Below, piece after piece: positions 7,732 through 16,338 of a stretch of DNA of 64,000 nt. The stretch is from contig NZ_JACHNV010000005.1 in the NCBI RefSeq assembly GCF_014199535.1, positions 62,001 to 126,000 on the forward strand. Direction: 5' to 3'. Below the pieces are notes generated by a model. That model worked only from the letters and a program-made list of their open reading frames with translations, did not search any database and was not told the DNA's origin. The translations under genes were made by a program, and so were the position numbers. Position 1 is the first letter of the stretch. Each line of letters begins with the position of its first letter. The DNA is from Hymenobacter latericoloratus (GTDB lineage Bacteria > Bacteroidota > Bacteroidia > Cytophagales > Hymenobacteraceae).

Positions 7732-10128
7732 CTAAAACCGGAAGGCTTTGCTGAAGGATGGAATAATGGGAAACAGCGAAATCTGCTTGTAGGTGGCTTT
7801 GCGCTCCACGTTGCCGTACTGGTCCAGGTAGCCGCGCTGGAAGTAGAGGTAGTAGGGGTTGCGGCGGCTGTAGGCGTTGTAGAGGGACAGGCTGTTTACC
7901 ACTTCGCCCCACTTTTTCTTTTTGGTGCGGCTCAGGTCGAGGTCCATACGGTGGTAGGCCCGCATGCGGTAGCTGTTGCGCCCGCCGTAATCCTCGTATT
8001 CCTGGTAGTCGCCGAGCTGGAAGCGGCCCTGGCCCAGCGTCACGGCGTTGCCGGTGCCATACACCCACGTACCGGAAAGCGTGAGCGTGGGGCTGAAATG
8101 GTGGATGATTACGAGGGAAGCATCGTGGCGGCGGTCGTATTTGTAGGGGAAGATGCGGCCTTGGTTCAGGTCAGGGAAGCGGCGCTTGCTCCAGGCCAGG
8201 GTGTAGCCAATCCAGCCGGTCGTGCGCCCCGATTTCTTCTGCAGAAACAGCTCGGCTCCGTAGGCCCACCCGTCGCCGCTGGTTACTTTGTCCTGCCAGT
8301 TGTTGTCGGTGGTACCCAGGAAGCTGGCGCCCTCGCGGTACTCAATCAGCTGGCGCATGGGCTTGTAGTAACCTTCCAAGCTGAACTCGTAGTCCTCGTC
8401 TTTGATGCGCACGGTGCGGGCCGCGCCCACGCTGAACTGCTGGGCTTTCTGGGGCTTTACCTTGGCCGTGGCGGGCACCCACAAATCGGTGGGCAAGCCA
8501 ATGCCGCTGTTGGTGAGCAGGTGAATGTACTGGGTGGTGCGGGCGTAGGCAGCTTTCAGGGCCCAGTCTTCGGTGAGCAGGAAGCGGGCCGCCAGCCGCG
8601 GCTCCAGCGAGGGGTACAGGGTTTTGTCCACCAGAAAGCCGTTCAGGCGCAGGCCGCCATTTACTTTCAGGCGCTCGGTCAGGCGGTAGTCGTCCTCCAG
8701 GTACAGCGAGGCCTCACTGGCCAGCGTACGGCTGCCCACCTCCAGGTCCGAGTCCACGTCGGAGCCGGCGCCTTTCACCTGCAGGGCGCCCGGCCGGAAC
8801 GAGTGCTGAATAAACTGCCCCCCGAAACGGATGTAGTGGTCGGCGGTGGGCGTGTAGTCCAGGTCCGATTTCAGGCTGAAGTCCCGGATGTTGGAGAGGT
8901 ACTTCAGGGCAAACCTGTCGGTCTGGGCCTGGCCGTTGTTGTCGGGGTAGCGGCTCTCGTTTTCCTGCGTTACGTTGAACTGGTACTTGCTGTAGGTGAG
9001 GTGGGTATTCAGGAACAGCTGGTCGGTGAGGACGTGGTTCCAGCGCAGGGCCGCCGTGAGGTTGCCCCAGCCCAGCCCGGCCTTGTTGCGGTCGTAGTTG
9101 CTGCCGTCTTCCTCGCGGTAGCGGGCATAAAACTTATCGTAGCCGGTGTAGGCACTCAGGTACAGCCGGTCGCGCCGGCTTACTTTCCAGTTGAGCTTGC
9201 CGTTCAGGTCGTGGAAGAAGTAGCCGATGGAGCCTTTTTGTCCCTCGCTGGCCAGGGTGGCTTTGATCAGGGGCTGGGCCAGAATATCAATGTAGGTGCG
9301 GCGGGCCGAGAAGATAAACGAGGCCGTATCCTTCTTGATGGGACCTTCCAGGGTGATTTTAGAGGCAATCAGACCGATGGCGCCCTCACCCTGGAACTTC
9401 TGCATGTTGCCCTCCTTCATCGAAATATCCAGCACCGAGGAAAGCCTCCCCCCGTACCGGGCCGGAAAGCCGCCCTTAATCAGCTCCACATTATTGAGGG
9501 CATCGGCATTGAACACCGAGAAGAACCCGAACAGGTGGGAAGCATTGTACACGGGCGTGCCATCCAGCAGAATCAGGTTCTGATCGGGGGAGCCGCCGCG
9601 CACGTACAGGCCGCTGGTGCCCTCGCCCCCACTCTGCACGCCGGGCAGCAGCTGCAGCACCTTCAGCACGTCCCGCTCGCCGAGCAGGGCCGGTACCGCC
9701 TTAATCTGGTTGAGCGGGATGTTGACGGTGCCCATGCGCGTGCTCTGGGCTATTTTCTCCTCGCGGCTGCCTACCACCTCTACCCCGCCCAGGTTATTGG
9801 CAGCGGAGCGCAGGCGAAAGTCGTGGGCGAGGCTGCGGCCGACGGGGGCGGCCCAACGGGCCTTTTCGTAGCCCAGGTAGCTGACCAGCAGCCGCACCGA
9901 GTCGGTGGGAGCCGGCAGGGTAAGCGAGTAGAACCCGTAGGTATTGGTGGCCGTGCCCTGGCCCGTGCCCGGGCTGACTACGGCCACGCCGATGAGGTTT
10001 TCGCCGGTGGCCGCGTCGCGGACGTAGCCGCTGATGGTAACCCGGGCCGGAGTGGCCTGCTGGGCAATAGCGGGGGAGGTAGCCAGCACGGCAGCGCCCA
10101 CCGAAAGTGAGCGGAATAGTCGGCTCAT
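7732..10128 (-). CDS. TonB-dependent receptor with carboxypeptidase-like regulatory domain
   Basis: 798 residues. Signal peptide to about residue 22 (SPAIAQQ), a CarboxypepD_reg-like domain at residues 27-110 (ISGYVRDAATGENLIGVAV), a plug domain at about 120-230 (LLGERDVLKVLQLLPGVQS, YVRGGSPDQNLILLDG), and then a 22-strand-type barrel to the end (terminal SFSKAFRF, ending in Phe). It should move a ligand across the outer membrane with energy from TonB. The layout matches FecA-like receptors next to DUF4249. The start ATG at 10128 gives a normal signal peptide. Confidence 0.92.
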   Translation of the reverse strand: MSRLFRSLSVGAAVLATSPAIAQQATPARVTISGYVRDAATGENLIGVAVVSPGTGQGTATNTYGFYSLTLPAPTDSVRLLVSYLGYEKARWAAPVGRSLAHDFRLRSAANNLGGVEVVGSREEKIAQSTRMGTVNIPLNQIKAVPALLGERDVLKVLQLLPGVQSGGEGTSGLYVRGGSPDQNLILLDGTPVYNASHLFGFFSVFNADALNNVELIKGGFPARYGGRLSSVLDISMKEGNMQKFQGEGAIGLIASKITLEGPIKKDTASFIFSARRTYIDILAQPLIKATLASEGQKGSIGYFFHDLNGKLNWKVSRRDRLYLSAYTGYDKFYARYREEDGSNYDRNKAGLGWGNLTAALRWNHVLTDQLFLNTHLTYSKYQFNVTQENESRYPDNNGQAQTDRFALKYLSNIRDFSLKSDLDYTPTADHYIRFGGQFIQHSFRPGALQVKGAGSDVDSDLEVGSRTLASEASLYLEDDYRLTERLKVNGGLRLNGFLVDKTLYPSLEPRLAARFLLTEDWALKAAYARTTQYIHLLTNSGIGLPTDLWVPATAKVKPQKAQQFSVGAARTVRIKDEDYEFSLEGYYKPMRQLIEYREGASFLGTTDNNWQDKVTSGDGWAYGAELFLQKKSGRTTGWIGYTLAWSKRRFPDLNQGRIFPYKYDRRHDASLVIIHHFSPTLTLSGTWVYGTGNAVTLGQGRFQLGDYQEYEDYGGRNSYRMRAYHRMDLDLSRTKKKKWGEVVNSLSLYNAYSRRNPYYLYFQRGYLDQYGNVERKATYKQISLFPIIPSFSKAFRF

Positions 10129-10273
10129 AAGAGGGAATAGAAGTTAGCTATATAGGCAGATTTCAGCGTGAGCAGAAACGCGCTGACCAGCGCGTTGGTA
10201 TCGGCAAGAGCCCGGGCCCGGAAAAAAGGTTGCCCCGGGCCGGCGAATTATTTAAGGCTAAGCTACAGACAAA

Positions 10274-10308
10274 AACGCCCGCTTTTCAGAAGAAGAAAAG
10301 CGGGCGTT
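10274..10308 (-). terminator. Intrinsic terminator downstream of the OmpH/Skp gene
   Basis: A perfect 14-bp stem (10274-10287 with 10295-10308, AACGCCCGCTTTTC) with a 7-nt loop. On the minus strand it is followed by a T run (10271-10275). It lies 74 bp past the OmpH/Skp-like stop. Confidence 0.85.
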
Positions 10309-10381
10309 CAGAAAAAACGGGCGGCTACCCCGGGCGCGGTGGCAAAGCCTGAGTTTTACTGACCCAAGTGGGCCAGGGCGC

Positions 10382-11041
10382 TTACTTTTTACCGGCCCGG
10401 TACTCGTCGTTGAGGTACTTGAGCACCGGAGTGGTGATGTCGAGGTCTTTGCGGCCGTACGCCAGCGAGCCGCTCAGAATCAGGCGGTAGCCGTGGGCCT
10501 TGCCGTACTTCTCAATTTGCTTGTTGGCCCGGTCCAGCACCTGCTGGGTCATTTTGGCTTCTTCCTCCTGAGCCTGGCGCTGGAGTTTTTCCTGCTCCTG
10601 GGCCACCTGCATCTGGCGGCCCTGCAGCTGCTGCTCGGTGGCGGCGCGCTGCTCCTGGGTCATGCTTTCGGCCTTTTGCTGGTACTGCTGCACGGCCGTC
10701 TGGAAGCCCTGCACCAGGGTTTTGTTCTGGGCTTCCCAGCGGCGGGCCTTGGTTTCAAAGTTCCGGCGGGCGTCTTTCATGCCCTGGTAGCCATCCAGCA
10801 GCTTACCCGACTCCACGTAGGCTATTTTGTTGGTATCGGCCACGGCAGCCACATCGGTGGGCTCTTCTTCCACCACATCGGGGGCATCGGCGCTGGCCGA
10901 ATCAGTGGGGGCGGCCGGCGTAGTAGTAACGGCTGCTTTTTTGGTAGCCGCGGCCGGTTTGCTGGCGAAGTGCAGGTAGAACAGAACCGCTACGGCCACG
11001 GCCAGCACTGCGTTAATTGCTAATTGAAGCGAATTTTTCAT
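10382..11041 (-). CDS. OmpH/Skp-family periplasmic chaperone-like protein
   Basis: 219 residues. One N-terminal membrane anchor or uncleaved signal (residues 6-25) is followed by an Ala/Thr/Pro linker to about residue 70, then the OmpH core: KIAYVESGKLLDGYQGMKDA, a long Gln/Glu-rich coiled coil (residues 95-180) and a C-terminal beta hairpin (DLDITTPVLKYLNDEY). Skp holds unfolded outer membrane proteins. The long linker and anchor are common in Bacteroidota versions. It is a single gene with its own terminator. Confidence 0.88.
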   Translation of the reverse strand: MKNSLQLAINAVLAVAVAVLFYLHFASKPAAATKKAAVTTTPAAPTDSASADAPDVVEEEPTDVAAVADTNKIAYVESGKLLDGYQGMKDARRNFETKARRWEAQNKTLVQGFQTAVQQYQQKAESMTQEQRAATEQQLQGRQMQVAQEQEKLQRQAQEEEAKMTQQVLDRANKQIEKYGKAHGYRLILSGSLAYGRKDLDITTPVLKYLNDEYRAGKK

Positions 11042-11121
11042 TCAGGAAACGAGGAAGAAGATCAAAGGCCGTATGGCTCTTCAAAGTAACGCAAAATGTA
11101 GCAAGCCGATGAGCTTTGGGG

Positions 11122-12210
11122 CTATTCGCCGTCCCGCATCTGCTCCTCGCCGGCTTCCTCGTCTTCCTCCGTTTCACTTTCCAGGGGCCGCATCGGCTTC
11201 TCCTCGAACGGGGCCGCCAGATCGGCGCGGGCGGGCGCGGCATCGGTGCGGCCTACGTGCACGAGGGCATCGCCCTGGTTTACGACGGGCATGTGGTTGA
11301 GCCCGATGATGTAGCCTGCCACCGGCGACTCCAGGCGCACAGAGTTTTCCCCGTAGGGGTCGGCCACGGTGCCAAACACTTGCCCTTTTTCAATGTACTG
11401 GCCCAGGTGCACCAGGCTACGAAACAGGCCCGCGTACTTGGCCCGCAGCCAGGTAGAGCGCATGCACACCACCGAGGGGTAGGCGGGGGCCGGCGCCTCC
11501 GGCATCATGCCCAGGTGATGCAGTACCCGGAACGTGCCGGCAATGCCCAGGTCAATGCCTTGCTCATCGAGGCGCAACGACTCGCCGGTTTCGTACACAA
11601 TAATGCGGCGGCCCTGCTGCATAGCCGTTTCGCGCAGGGAGCCGGGGCGCAGGCCCGCGTGCAGGGTAAACGGCGCCCCGAAGGCTTCGGCCAGGGCATC
11701 GGTTTCGGCATCCTGGTGGAGCAGGCACCGGATCTGGGGGATGTTGGCCCGGGCCGCACCGCCCGTATGAAAATCAATGCCGTAGTCAATCAGGGGCATA
11801 ATTTCGCGCATGAAGCGGTGCGCCACGCGGCTGGCCAGCGAGCCGCGCGGGTTGCCCGGAAACGAGCGGTTTACGTCTTTGCCGTCGGGTACCTCGCGCG
11901 AGAAGTTCAGGAACCCGTAGATGTTGAGGATGGGAATGGCCAGGATGGTACCCCGCAGCGGCTGCAGCATCTGGCGGCGCACCATGCGCCGGATGGTTTC
12001 AATGCCGTTCACCTCGTCGCCGTGCAGGCCCGCCATGAGCAGTACCGTGGGGCCCGGCTCCAGGGCGCGGTACACGTGCACCGGAATGTCGATAACAGTG
12101 CCGGAGGGCAGCCGCGAAATCACCAGCCGCGTCAGGACCTGCTCGCCGGGCTTGATAACCAAGCCGTTCAGGCACAAATCGGGAGGGCTACAGACAGATT
12201 CAGTGGACAA
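11122..12210 (-). CDS. Succinylglutamate desuccinylase/aspartoacylase-family M14 amidohydrolase
   Basis: 362 residues. Zinc ligands are visible: the HxxE motif in GLHGDEVNGIET (about residues 78-90) and a later His in DFHTGG (about residue 147). ETGESLRLDE probably holds the catalytic Glu. The family hydrolyses N-acyl amino acids or trims amino acids from modified peptides. The C-terminus carries a beta-sandwich and then a very acidic tail (SETEEDEEAGEEQ). It is downstream of rimB-like and rimK-like genes on the same strand, a grouping that points to addition and removal of amino acids on a target rather than arginine catabolism. The exact substrate is unknown. Confidence 0.85.
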   Translation of the reverse strand: MSTESVCSPPDLCLNGLVIKPGEQVLTRLVISRLPSGTVIDIPVHVYRALEPGPTVLLMAGLHGDEVNGIETIRRMVRRQMLQPLRGTILAIPILNIYGFLNFSREVPDGKDVNRSFPGNPRGSLASRVAHRFMREIMPLIDYGIDFHTGGAARANIPQIRCLLHQDAETDALAEAFGAPFTLHAGLRPGSLRETAMQQGRRIIVYETGESLRLDEQGIDLGIAGTFRVLHHLGMMPEAPAPAYPSVVCMRSTWLRAKYAGLFRSLVHLGQYIEKGQVFGTVADPYGENSVRLESPVAGYIIGLNHMPVVNQGDALVHVGRTDAAPARADLAAPFEEKPMRPLESETEEDEEAGEEQMRDGE

Positions 12211-12341
12211 GGCAAATGAAGCTACGGGGCGGGACTACCCTACCCCATTCAACAACTCCGGTAGCGCATTCGCTCCGGCCAGAAACGCGTGCGTCAATTA
12301 TCGTTCCAAGGCGGCTGCCCCTGTGGCCGCCCGGAAGCCAA

Positions 12342-12372
12342 ACCGCCTACCCAGCAAAGCCAGGTAGGCGGT
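12342..12372 (-). terminator. Possible terminator between rimK and the M14 gene
   Basis: A perfect 10-bp stem (12342-12351 with 12363-12372, ACCGCCTACC) with an 11-nt loop lies 24 bp past the rimK stop. The following T run is weak, so partial read-through into the M14 gene is possible. Confidence 0.5.
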
Positions 12373-12395
12373 GAAAATCAATAAAATAACCAGCC

Positions 12396-13337
12396 TTAAT
12401 CTACCGGAGTATCGGGCAGCGCCTGGGGCGGAACAGGAGCGGCGGGCTTTTTCCGCTTCTGTTTGTGGGCCAGCTGCTCGGTGTACTCAATGATTTTGCC
12501 GGCAATGTTGAGGCCGGTGGCCTTCTCGATACCTTCCAGCCCCGGCGACGAGTTTACTTCCAGCACCAGGGGGCCGCGCTTGCTCTGGAGCATGTCCACG
12601 CCGGCAATGCCCAGGCCCAGGGCTTTGGTGGCCAGCAGGGCGGCGGCTTTTTCGGCGCGGGTTAGCTTCACCAGCGTGCCGGAGCCGCCGCGGTGCAGGT
12701 TGGAGCGGAACTCGCCCTCCTTGCCCTGGCGCTTCATAGCCCCTACTACCTCCCCGTTTACCACGAAGGCCCGCAGGTCGGCGCCTTTGCTTTCGGCAAT
12801 GAACTCCTGCACGATAATGCGGGCCTTGAGGTTGTGGAAGGCCTCAATCACCGACTGCGCCGCCTTAGCCGACTCGGCCAGTACCACGCCCAGGCCCTGG
12901 GTGCCTTCCAGCAGCTTGATAATAACCGGAGCGCCGCCGACCTGCTGAATCATAGCCGGCACGTCGTCGGAGTAGTTGGTGAAGGCGGTTTTGGGCATGC
13001 CTACGCCCGCGCGGCTCAGAATCTGCATGGAGCGGAGCTTGTCGCGGCTGCGCACAATGGCCTGGCTTTCCACGGCCGTGCGCACCTTCATCATTTCAAA
13101 CTGCCGCACCACGGCGCAGCCATAGAATGTTACGGAAGCCCCGATGCGGGGAATGATGGCGTCGAAGCCTTCCAGCTTCCGGCCTTCATATACAATGCCG
13201 GGCTGGCCTTTTTCCAGCACCAGATTGCAATGCAAATGGTCGAGCACTACGGCCTCGTGGCCGCGCTCTTGGGCAGCTTCCACCAGGCGGGTAGTAGAAT
13301 ATAGCTTCGGCTCACGCGATAGAATCGCCAGTTTCAT
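12396..13337 (-). CDS. rimK: RimK-family alpha-L-glutamate ligase (ATP-grasp)
   Basis: 313 residues; E. coli RimK is about 300. The pre-ATP-grasp domain covers residues 1-95. The ATP-grasp fold follows, with the glycine-rich loop LLEGTQGLGVV (about 140-150), VQEFIAESKGADLRAFV (about 172-188) and the Mg-binding end LEVNSSPGLEGIE (about 268-280). RimK ligases add glutamate through peptide bonds, in E. coli to the C-terminus of ribosomal protein S6. The last 25 residues are a Lys/Pro-rich extension. A -7 box at 13387 gives it its own promoter, downstream of the rimB-like gene. Confidence 0.92.
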   Translation of the reverse strand: MKLAILSREPKLYSTTRLVEAAQERGHEAVVLDHLHCNLVLEKGQPGIVYEGRKLEGFDAIIPRIGASVTFYGCAVVRQFEMMKVRTAVESQAIVRSRDKLRSMQILSRAGVGMPKTAFTNYSDDVPAMIQQVGGAPVIIKLLEGTQGLGVVLAESAKAAQSVIEAFHNLKARIIVQEFIAESKGADLRAFVVNGEVVGAMKRQGKEGEFRSNLHRGGSGTLVKLTRAEKAAALLATKALGLGIAGVDMLQSKRGPLVLEVNSSPGLEGIEKATGLNIAGKIIEYTEQLAHKQKRKKPAAPVPPQALPDTPVD

Positions 13338-13386
13338 CAGGATGCGGGTGGTACGTGAGAGAGAGGATAGGAGCGGAAGCGCGAGG

Positions 13387-13394
13387 CAAAGATA
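13387..13394 (-). promoter_or_regulatory. -7 promoter box for rimK
   Basis: On the minus strand this reads TATCTTTG, a full match to TAnnTTTG. It ends 49 bp before the rimK start, in the gap after the rimB-like gene. Confidence 0.5.
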
Positions 13395-13422
13395 GGCGGC
13401 CCGGCCGGCACGCCGGGCGGTA

Positions 13423-13884
13423 CTAACGAGCAGAAGGTTGATTTTTATACGACAGGTTGCGCCGGGCTACATCCACAATCAGCCGCGCCTCACGCAACAG
13501 CACGCGCCCAATTAATACGGGATATTTCATGTCGGAGCGGTCGGAGAGCGAAAATTCCGTGATGAAATCCTGCCCGAATAACCGGATGGCCGTCCGGATA
13601 ACGTAGCGCTCCTGCACCTCCCCGTTGGAGCTTCTGATATCGCGCAGCTTAAACTGGTCAAACTGCATGGGCGAGCCATCAAAGTTGGGGTGCGAGGGGT
13701 CCAGCAGCTGCACATGCAGGTGCCGGCGGCCCTGGGCATCGGTTTCCACCCGGATGTTGGAGCAGTGAATGGCCCCGGTGTAGGCGCCAGTATCCACCTT
13801 GGCCTCCACGCCCCAGAGCTGAAACTCCGGAAAATCCACCAGTTCCCGCCGCCCCACCATTCGCTTCGGTCCGCGCTGTTTCAT
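13423..13884 (-). CDS. RimB-like retropepsin-type protease (Zn_protease/PF05618 family)
   Basis: 153 residues. The single aspartic-protease motif VDTGAYTGAIH (Asp31) and a later hydrophobic LIGRVLL match the retropepsin-like family once called 'ATP-dependent Zn protease'. In Pseudomonas the homologue RimB sits beside rimK and counteracts or processes its glutamate tails. Here it is directly upstream of rimK on the same strand with 85 bp between them. No ATP-binding motif is present. Start ATG at 13884; a large inverted repeat begins just upstream. Confidence 0.85.
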   Translation of the reverse strand: MKQRGPKRMVGRRELVDFPEFQLWGVEAKVDTGAYTGAIHCSNIRVETDAQGRRHLHVQLLDPSHPNFDGSPMQFDQFKLRDIRSSNGEVQERYVIRTAIRLFGQDFITEFSLSDRSDMKYPVLIGRVLLREARLIVDVARRNLSYKNQPSAR

Positions 13885-13888
13885 TATA

Positions 13889-14006
13889 AGTGGTGAAATA
13901 GTGAAATGGTGAAATGGTGAGTTTACTGTTCTGCCGACGCAATATGCGCAAGTCGGGCAGTTTGAACAGCAAACTCACCATTTCACCATCGCACTATTTC
14001 ACCACT
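13889..14006. repeat. Large imperfect hairpin built of GGTGAAAT units
   Basis: Arms of about 50 bp (13889-13938 and 13952-14006) are inverted copies with few differences: two substitutions in the outer part and a three-base gap near the loop. The outer part is made of tandem GTGAAATG units, the inner part is TGCCGAC/GTCGGGCA, and the loop is about 13 nt. The element fills the gap between the stop of the sugar dehydrogenase gene and the start of the rimB-like gene, touching the stop codon. Confidence 0.8.
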
Positions 14007-15136
14007 CAGCCCTTGTAGCTGATGCGGTACACGGCGTCGTTCTGGTCGTCGGAAACCAGCAGGGAGCCGTCGGGCAGGTTTAGCAGGCACACGGGCCGGC
14101 CCCAGGGCGTCTGGCCCTGCAGCCAGCCGCTGGCGAAGGTTTCGTAGCTGGTGGCCTGCTTGCCGGTGGCGTCGAGGCGCACGAGGGTAATGCGGTAGCC
14201 GATTTTGTTGCTGCGGTTCCAGGAGCCGTGCTCCGGAATAAAAATCTGGTTGCGGTACTGGGCCGGAAATTGCTTGCCGGTGTAGAACTTCATGCCCAGG
14301 GCGGCTACGTGCGGGCCCAGCTTGCGGGCGGGCTTCACGTAGGTATCCGCCGATTTGCCTTTGCCAAACTCCGGGTCGGCAATATCACCGGCGAAGAAGT
14401 ACGGGAAGCCAAAGTGCTGGCCGGGGCCGGCGGCGCGGTTCAGCTCGTCGGGCGGCAGGTTGTCGCCCAGCTGGTCGCGGCCGTTATCCGTGAACCACAA
14501 GGCCTTGTCCTGGGGGCTCCAGTCGAAGCCCACGGTGTTGCGCACGCCATACGCATACGTTTCCAGGCCCGAGCCATCGGCGTTCATGCGGTTGATGGTG
14601 GCGTAAATCGGCTCCTCGGGCAGGCAGGTGTTGCAGGGCGCGCCCACCGGCACGTAGAGCTTGCCATCGGGCCCGAAGGAAATGTAGCGGAAGCCGTGCC
14701 ACTCTTTAGTGGGCAGCTTGCCGTACACCACCACCGGCTTGGGTTTCTGCCGGAGGCGAGCCGCAATGTTGTCGAAGCGGATAATGCGGTTGATTTCGCC
14801 TACGTACAGGGCGCCGTTGCGCACGGCTACCCCGTTGGGCGCGTTCAGGCCGGTGGCTACGGTTATAATCTCATCGGCGCGGCCGTCCTTGTTACGGTCG
14901 GGCAGGGCGTACACTTTGTCGTCCTTGGTGCCTACGTACACCGTGCCATCGGGGCCCACGGCCAGCTCGCGGGCGCTTTTCACGCCTTTGGCAAAGTAGC
15001 TGATAGTGAAGCCGGCCGGCAGCTTGATTTTGCTCAGGTTCGCATCGGGGGCCGGGGCGGGCTCCGGCTTGGTGGCAGAAGAAGCCAGAGCCAGCGGAAC
15101 CAGCGCGAGCAGCGGAAGGAAGTAGCGCGTTTTCAT
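14006..15136 (-). CDS. PQQ-dependent sugar dehydrogenase-like beta-propeller (sorbosone dehydrogenase type)
   Basis: 376 residues. A signal peptide (MKTRYFLPLLALVPLALAS) is followed by a six-bladed propeller with repeated GPDGxxYV units (AVGPDGTVYVGTK near 60-72, SFGPDGKLYVPVGAPCNTC near 153-170) and a conserved end (EHGSWNRS, WGRPVCLLNLPDGSLLVSDD). This is the soluble glucose/L-sorbosone dehydrogenase family, which uses PQQ in the periplasm. No PQQ biosynthesis genes are in the window. The Cys pair in APCNTC is typical of the sorbosone subgroup. Confidence 0.85.
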   Translation of the reverse strand: MKTRYFLPLLALVPLALASSATKPEPAPAPDANLSKIKLPAGFTISYFAKGVKSARELAVGPDGTVYVGTKDDKVYALPDRNKDGRADEIITVATGLNAPNGVAVRNGALYVGEINRIIRFDNIAARLRQKPKPVVVYGKLPTKEWHGFRYISFGPDGKLYVPVGAPCNTCLPEEPIYATINRMNADGSGLETYAYGVRNTVGFDWSPQDKALWFTDNGRDQLGDNLPPDELNRAAGPGQHFGFPYFFAGDIADPEFGKGKSADTYVKPARKLGPHVAALGMKFYTGKQFPAQYRNQIFIPEHGSWNRSNKIGYRITLVRLDATGKQATSYETFASGWLQGQTPWGRPVCLLNLPDGSLLVSDDQNDAVYRISYKG

Positions 15137-15182
15137 ACTGCCACAAACCCCTACCCCGGCCCGAAGGTTGCACCCAGGGCCG

Positions 15183-15467
15183 CTACACCCGGTCGGCGCG
15201 CTGGCGCACCAGCCGCTCGTACTCCCGCTCCGAGAGGTTGCCCTGGCTCATGTTGCCGTAAGTGGCAAAGCCCTGAATAGCTACGCCCACGCCCCAGAAC
15301 ACGGTTGACCAGATGGGCCAGGGCAGGGGAGAGCCGGGCCGCCCCGTCAGCAGCCAGATGGTCCAGAGCAAGGCATTCACGGTCACGTAGGTGAAGAGGT
15401 GAGACTTAAACTTGGCGCGAGCTTTAGCCATTCGCCACAGGTGGGGGTCGCGCTGAGAGGTTTCCAT
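15183..15467 (-). CDS. 2TM domain protein
   Basis: 94 residues from the ATG at 15467 (METSQRDPHLWRMAKARAKFK). A longer in-frame start at 15527 is rejected because promoter-like boxes (15498 and 15525) lie inside that extension. The protein has the 2TM domain: a charged head, two hydrophobic helices (HLFTYVTVNALLWTIWLLTG and IWSTVFWGVGVAIQGFATYG) and a basic tail. Such domains are found alone or fused to histidine kinases and LytTR regulators in Bacteroidota; their role is not established. Confidence 0.85.
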   Translation of the reverse strand: METSQRDPHLWRMAKARAKFKSHLFTYVTVNALLWTIWLLTGRPGSPLPWPIWSTVFWGVGVAIQGFATYGNMSQGNLSEREYERLVRQRADRV

Positions 15468-15497
15468 GGATGAGTAGGTTTCGGGTTGTTGAATGCT

Positions 15498-15505
15498 CAA
15501 ACGTA
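15498..15505 (-). promoter_or_regulatory. -7 promoter box for the 2TM gene
   Basis: On the minus strand this is TACGTTTG, a TAnnTTTG match 30 bp before the chosen start. A second match, TAGGTTTG, is at 15525-15532. Either could be used. Confidence 0.45.
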
Positions 15506-15672
15506 GGAGATTCATCAATATACGCAAACCTATATCTACCCAACCGGCTATTTTCAGCCCCGAACCGGCTAAAAGCGGCCCCGAACCGCTCGGAATAATG
15601 CTGGCGTGGCGCTGTGCTCAGCCACCATGCTATCCTATCCGGTACGTTATTGCGCAAAATTTTCTGTTCCCT

Positions 15673-16275
15673 ATGCTTACCTCCCCTACCCCCCATTGGC
15701 GCGCCAATGCCTTGTCTTTCGGCCGCATCCTGCTCTACCGCGGCGACATTACCCGGCTGGATACCGACGCCATCGTGAATGCCGCCAACTCCAGCCTGCT
15801 GGGCGGCGGCGGGGTTGATGGGGCCATCCATCGGGCCGGCGGCCCCGAAATACTGGCCGCCTGCCGGCAGCTGCGGGCCAGCCACTACGGCAGCGGCCTG
15901 CGCACCGGCGAGGCCGTCATCACCACCGGCGGGCGCCTGCCGGCTCGCCACGTAATTCATACCGTGGGGCCCGTCTGGAACGGAGGGCACAAGCACGAGC
16001 CGGAGCTGCTGGCCAACTGCTACCGCAACAGCCTGGGGTTGGCCGCTAAGCATGGGGTAGGGAGCGTGGCCTTTCCGGGTATCAGCACCGGCATTTATGG
16101 CTACCCCAAAGAACAGGCCGCTCCCATTGCCATTCAGGAAGTACGCCGGTTTCTGCAGGCCCATGCGCAGCTCCGGGAGGTAGTATTTGTGGCGTTTGGG
16201 GAAGATGATTTCGCCTTATATGAGCGAGAGCTAATCAAACTTCAGGCTGATTATAAGGGCGATACGGCGGGCTGA
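15673..16275 (+). CDS. Macro domain protein (O-acetyl-ADP-ribose deacetylase type)
   Basis: 200 residues from the ATG at 15673 (MLTSPTPHWRANALSFG); the frame is open further upstream, but homologous sequence begins here. It has the macro-domain signature GDITRLDTDAIVNAANSSLLGGGGVDGAIH (residues 24-53, written here to show order) and GISTGIYGYP near residue 137, both lining the ADP-ribose pocket. The Asn-Asn pair and GGGGVD loop match the YmdB/MacroD-type class that deacetylates O-acetyl-ADP-ribose or removes mono-ADP-ribose. It is cytoplasmic and has no obvious operon partner. Confidence 0.9.
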   Translation: MLTSPTPHWRANALSFGRILLYRGDITRLDTDAIVNAANSSLLGGGGVDGAIHRAGGPEILAACRQLRASHYGSGLRTGEAVITTGGRLPARHVIHTVGPVWNGGHKHEPELLANCYRNSLGLAAKHGVGSVAFPGISTGIYGYPKEQAAPIAIQEVRRFLQAHAQLREVVFVAFGEDDFALYERELIKLQADYKGDTAG

Positions 16276-16338
16276 ATCCGGAAATAGTGGTGTATATTTA
16301 ATAGAGCCTAGTTCTTCCCACCCTCCACAAGATGCGCC

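Noticed and set aside
7951..10110. 719-codon open frame opposite the TonB receptor
   Set aside because: Same effect: antisense frame with no domains; the receptor is well supported.
13889..14006. Tandem GTGAAATG units as a CRISPR array
   Set aside because: The units are short, have no unique spacers of constant size, and there are no cas genes.
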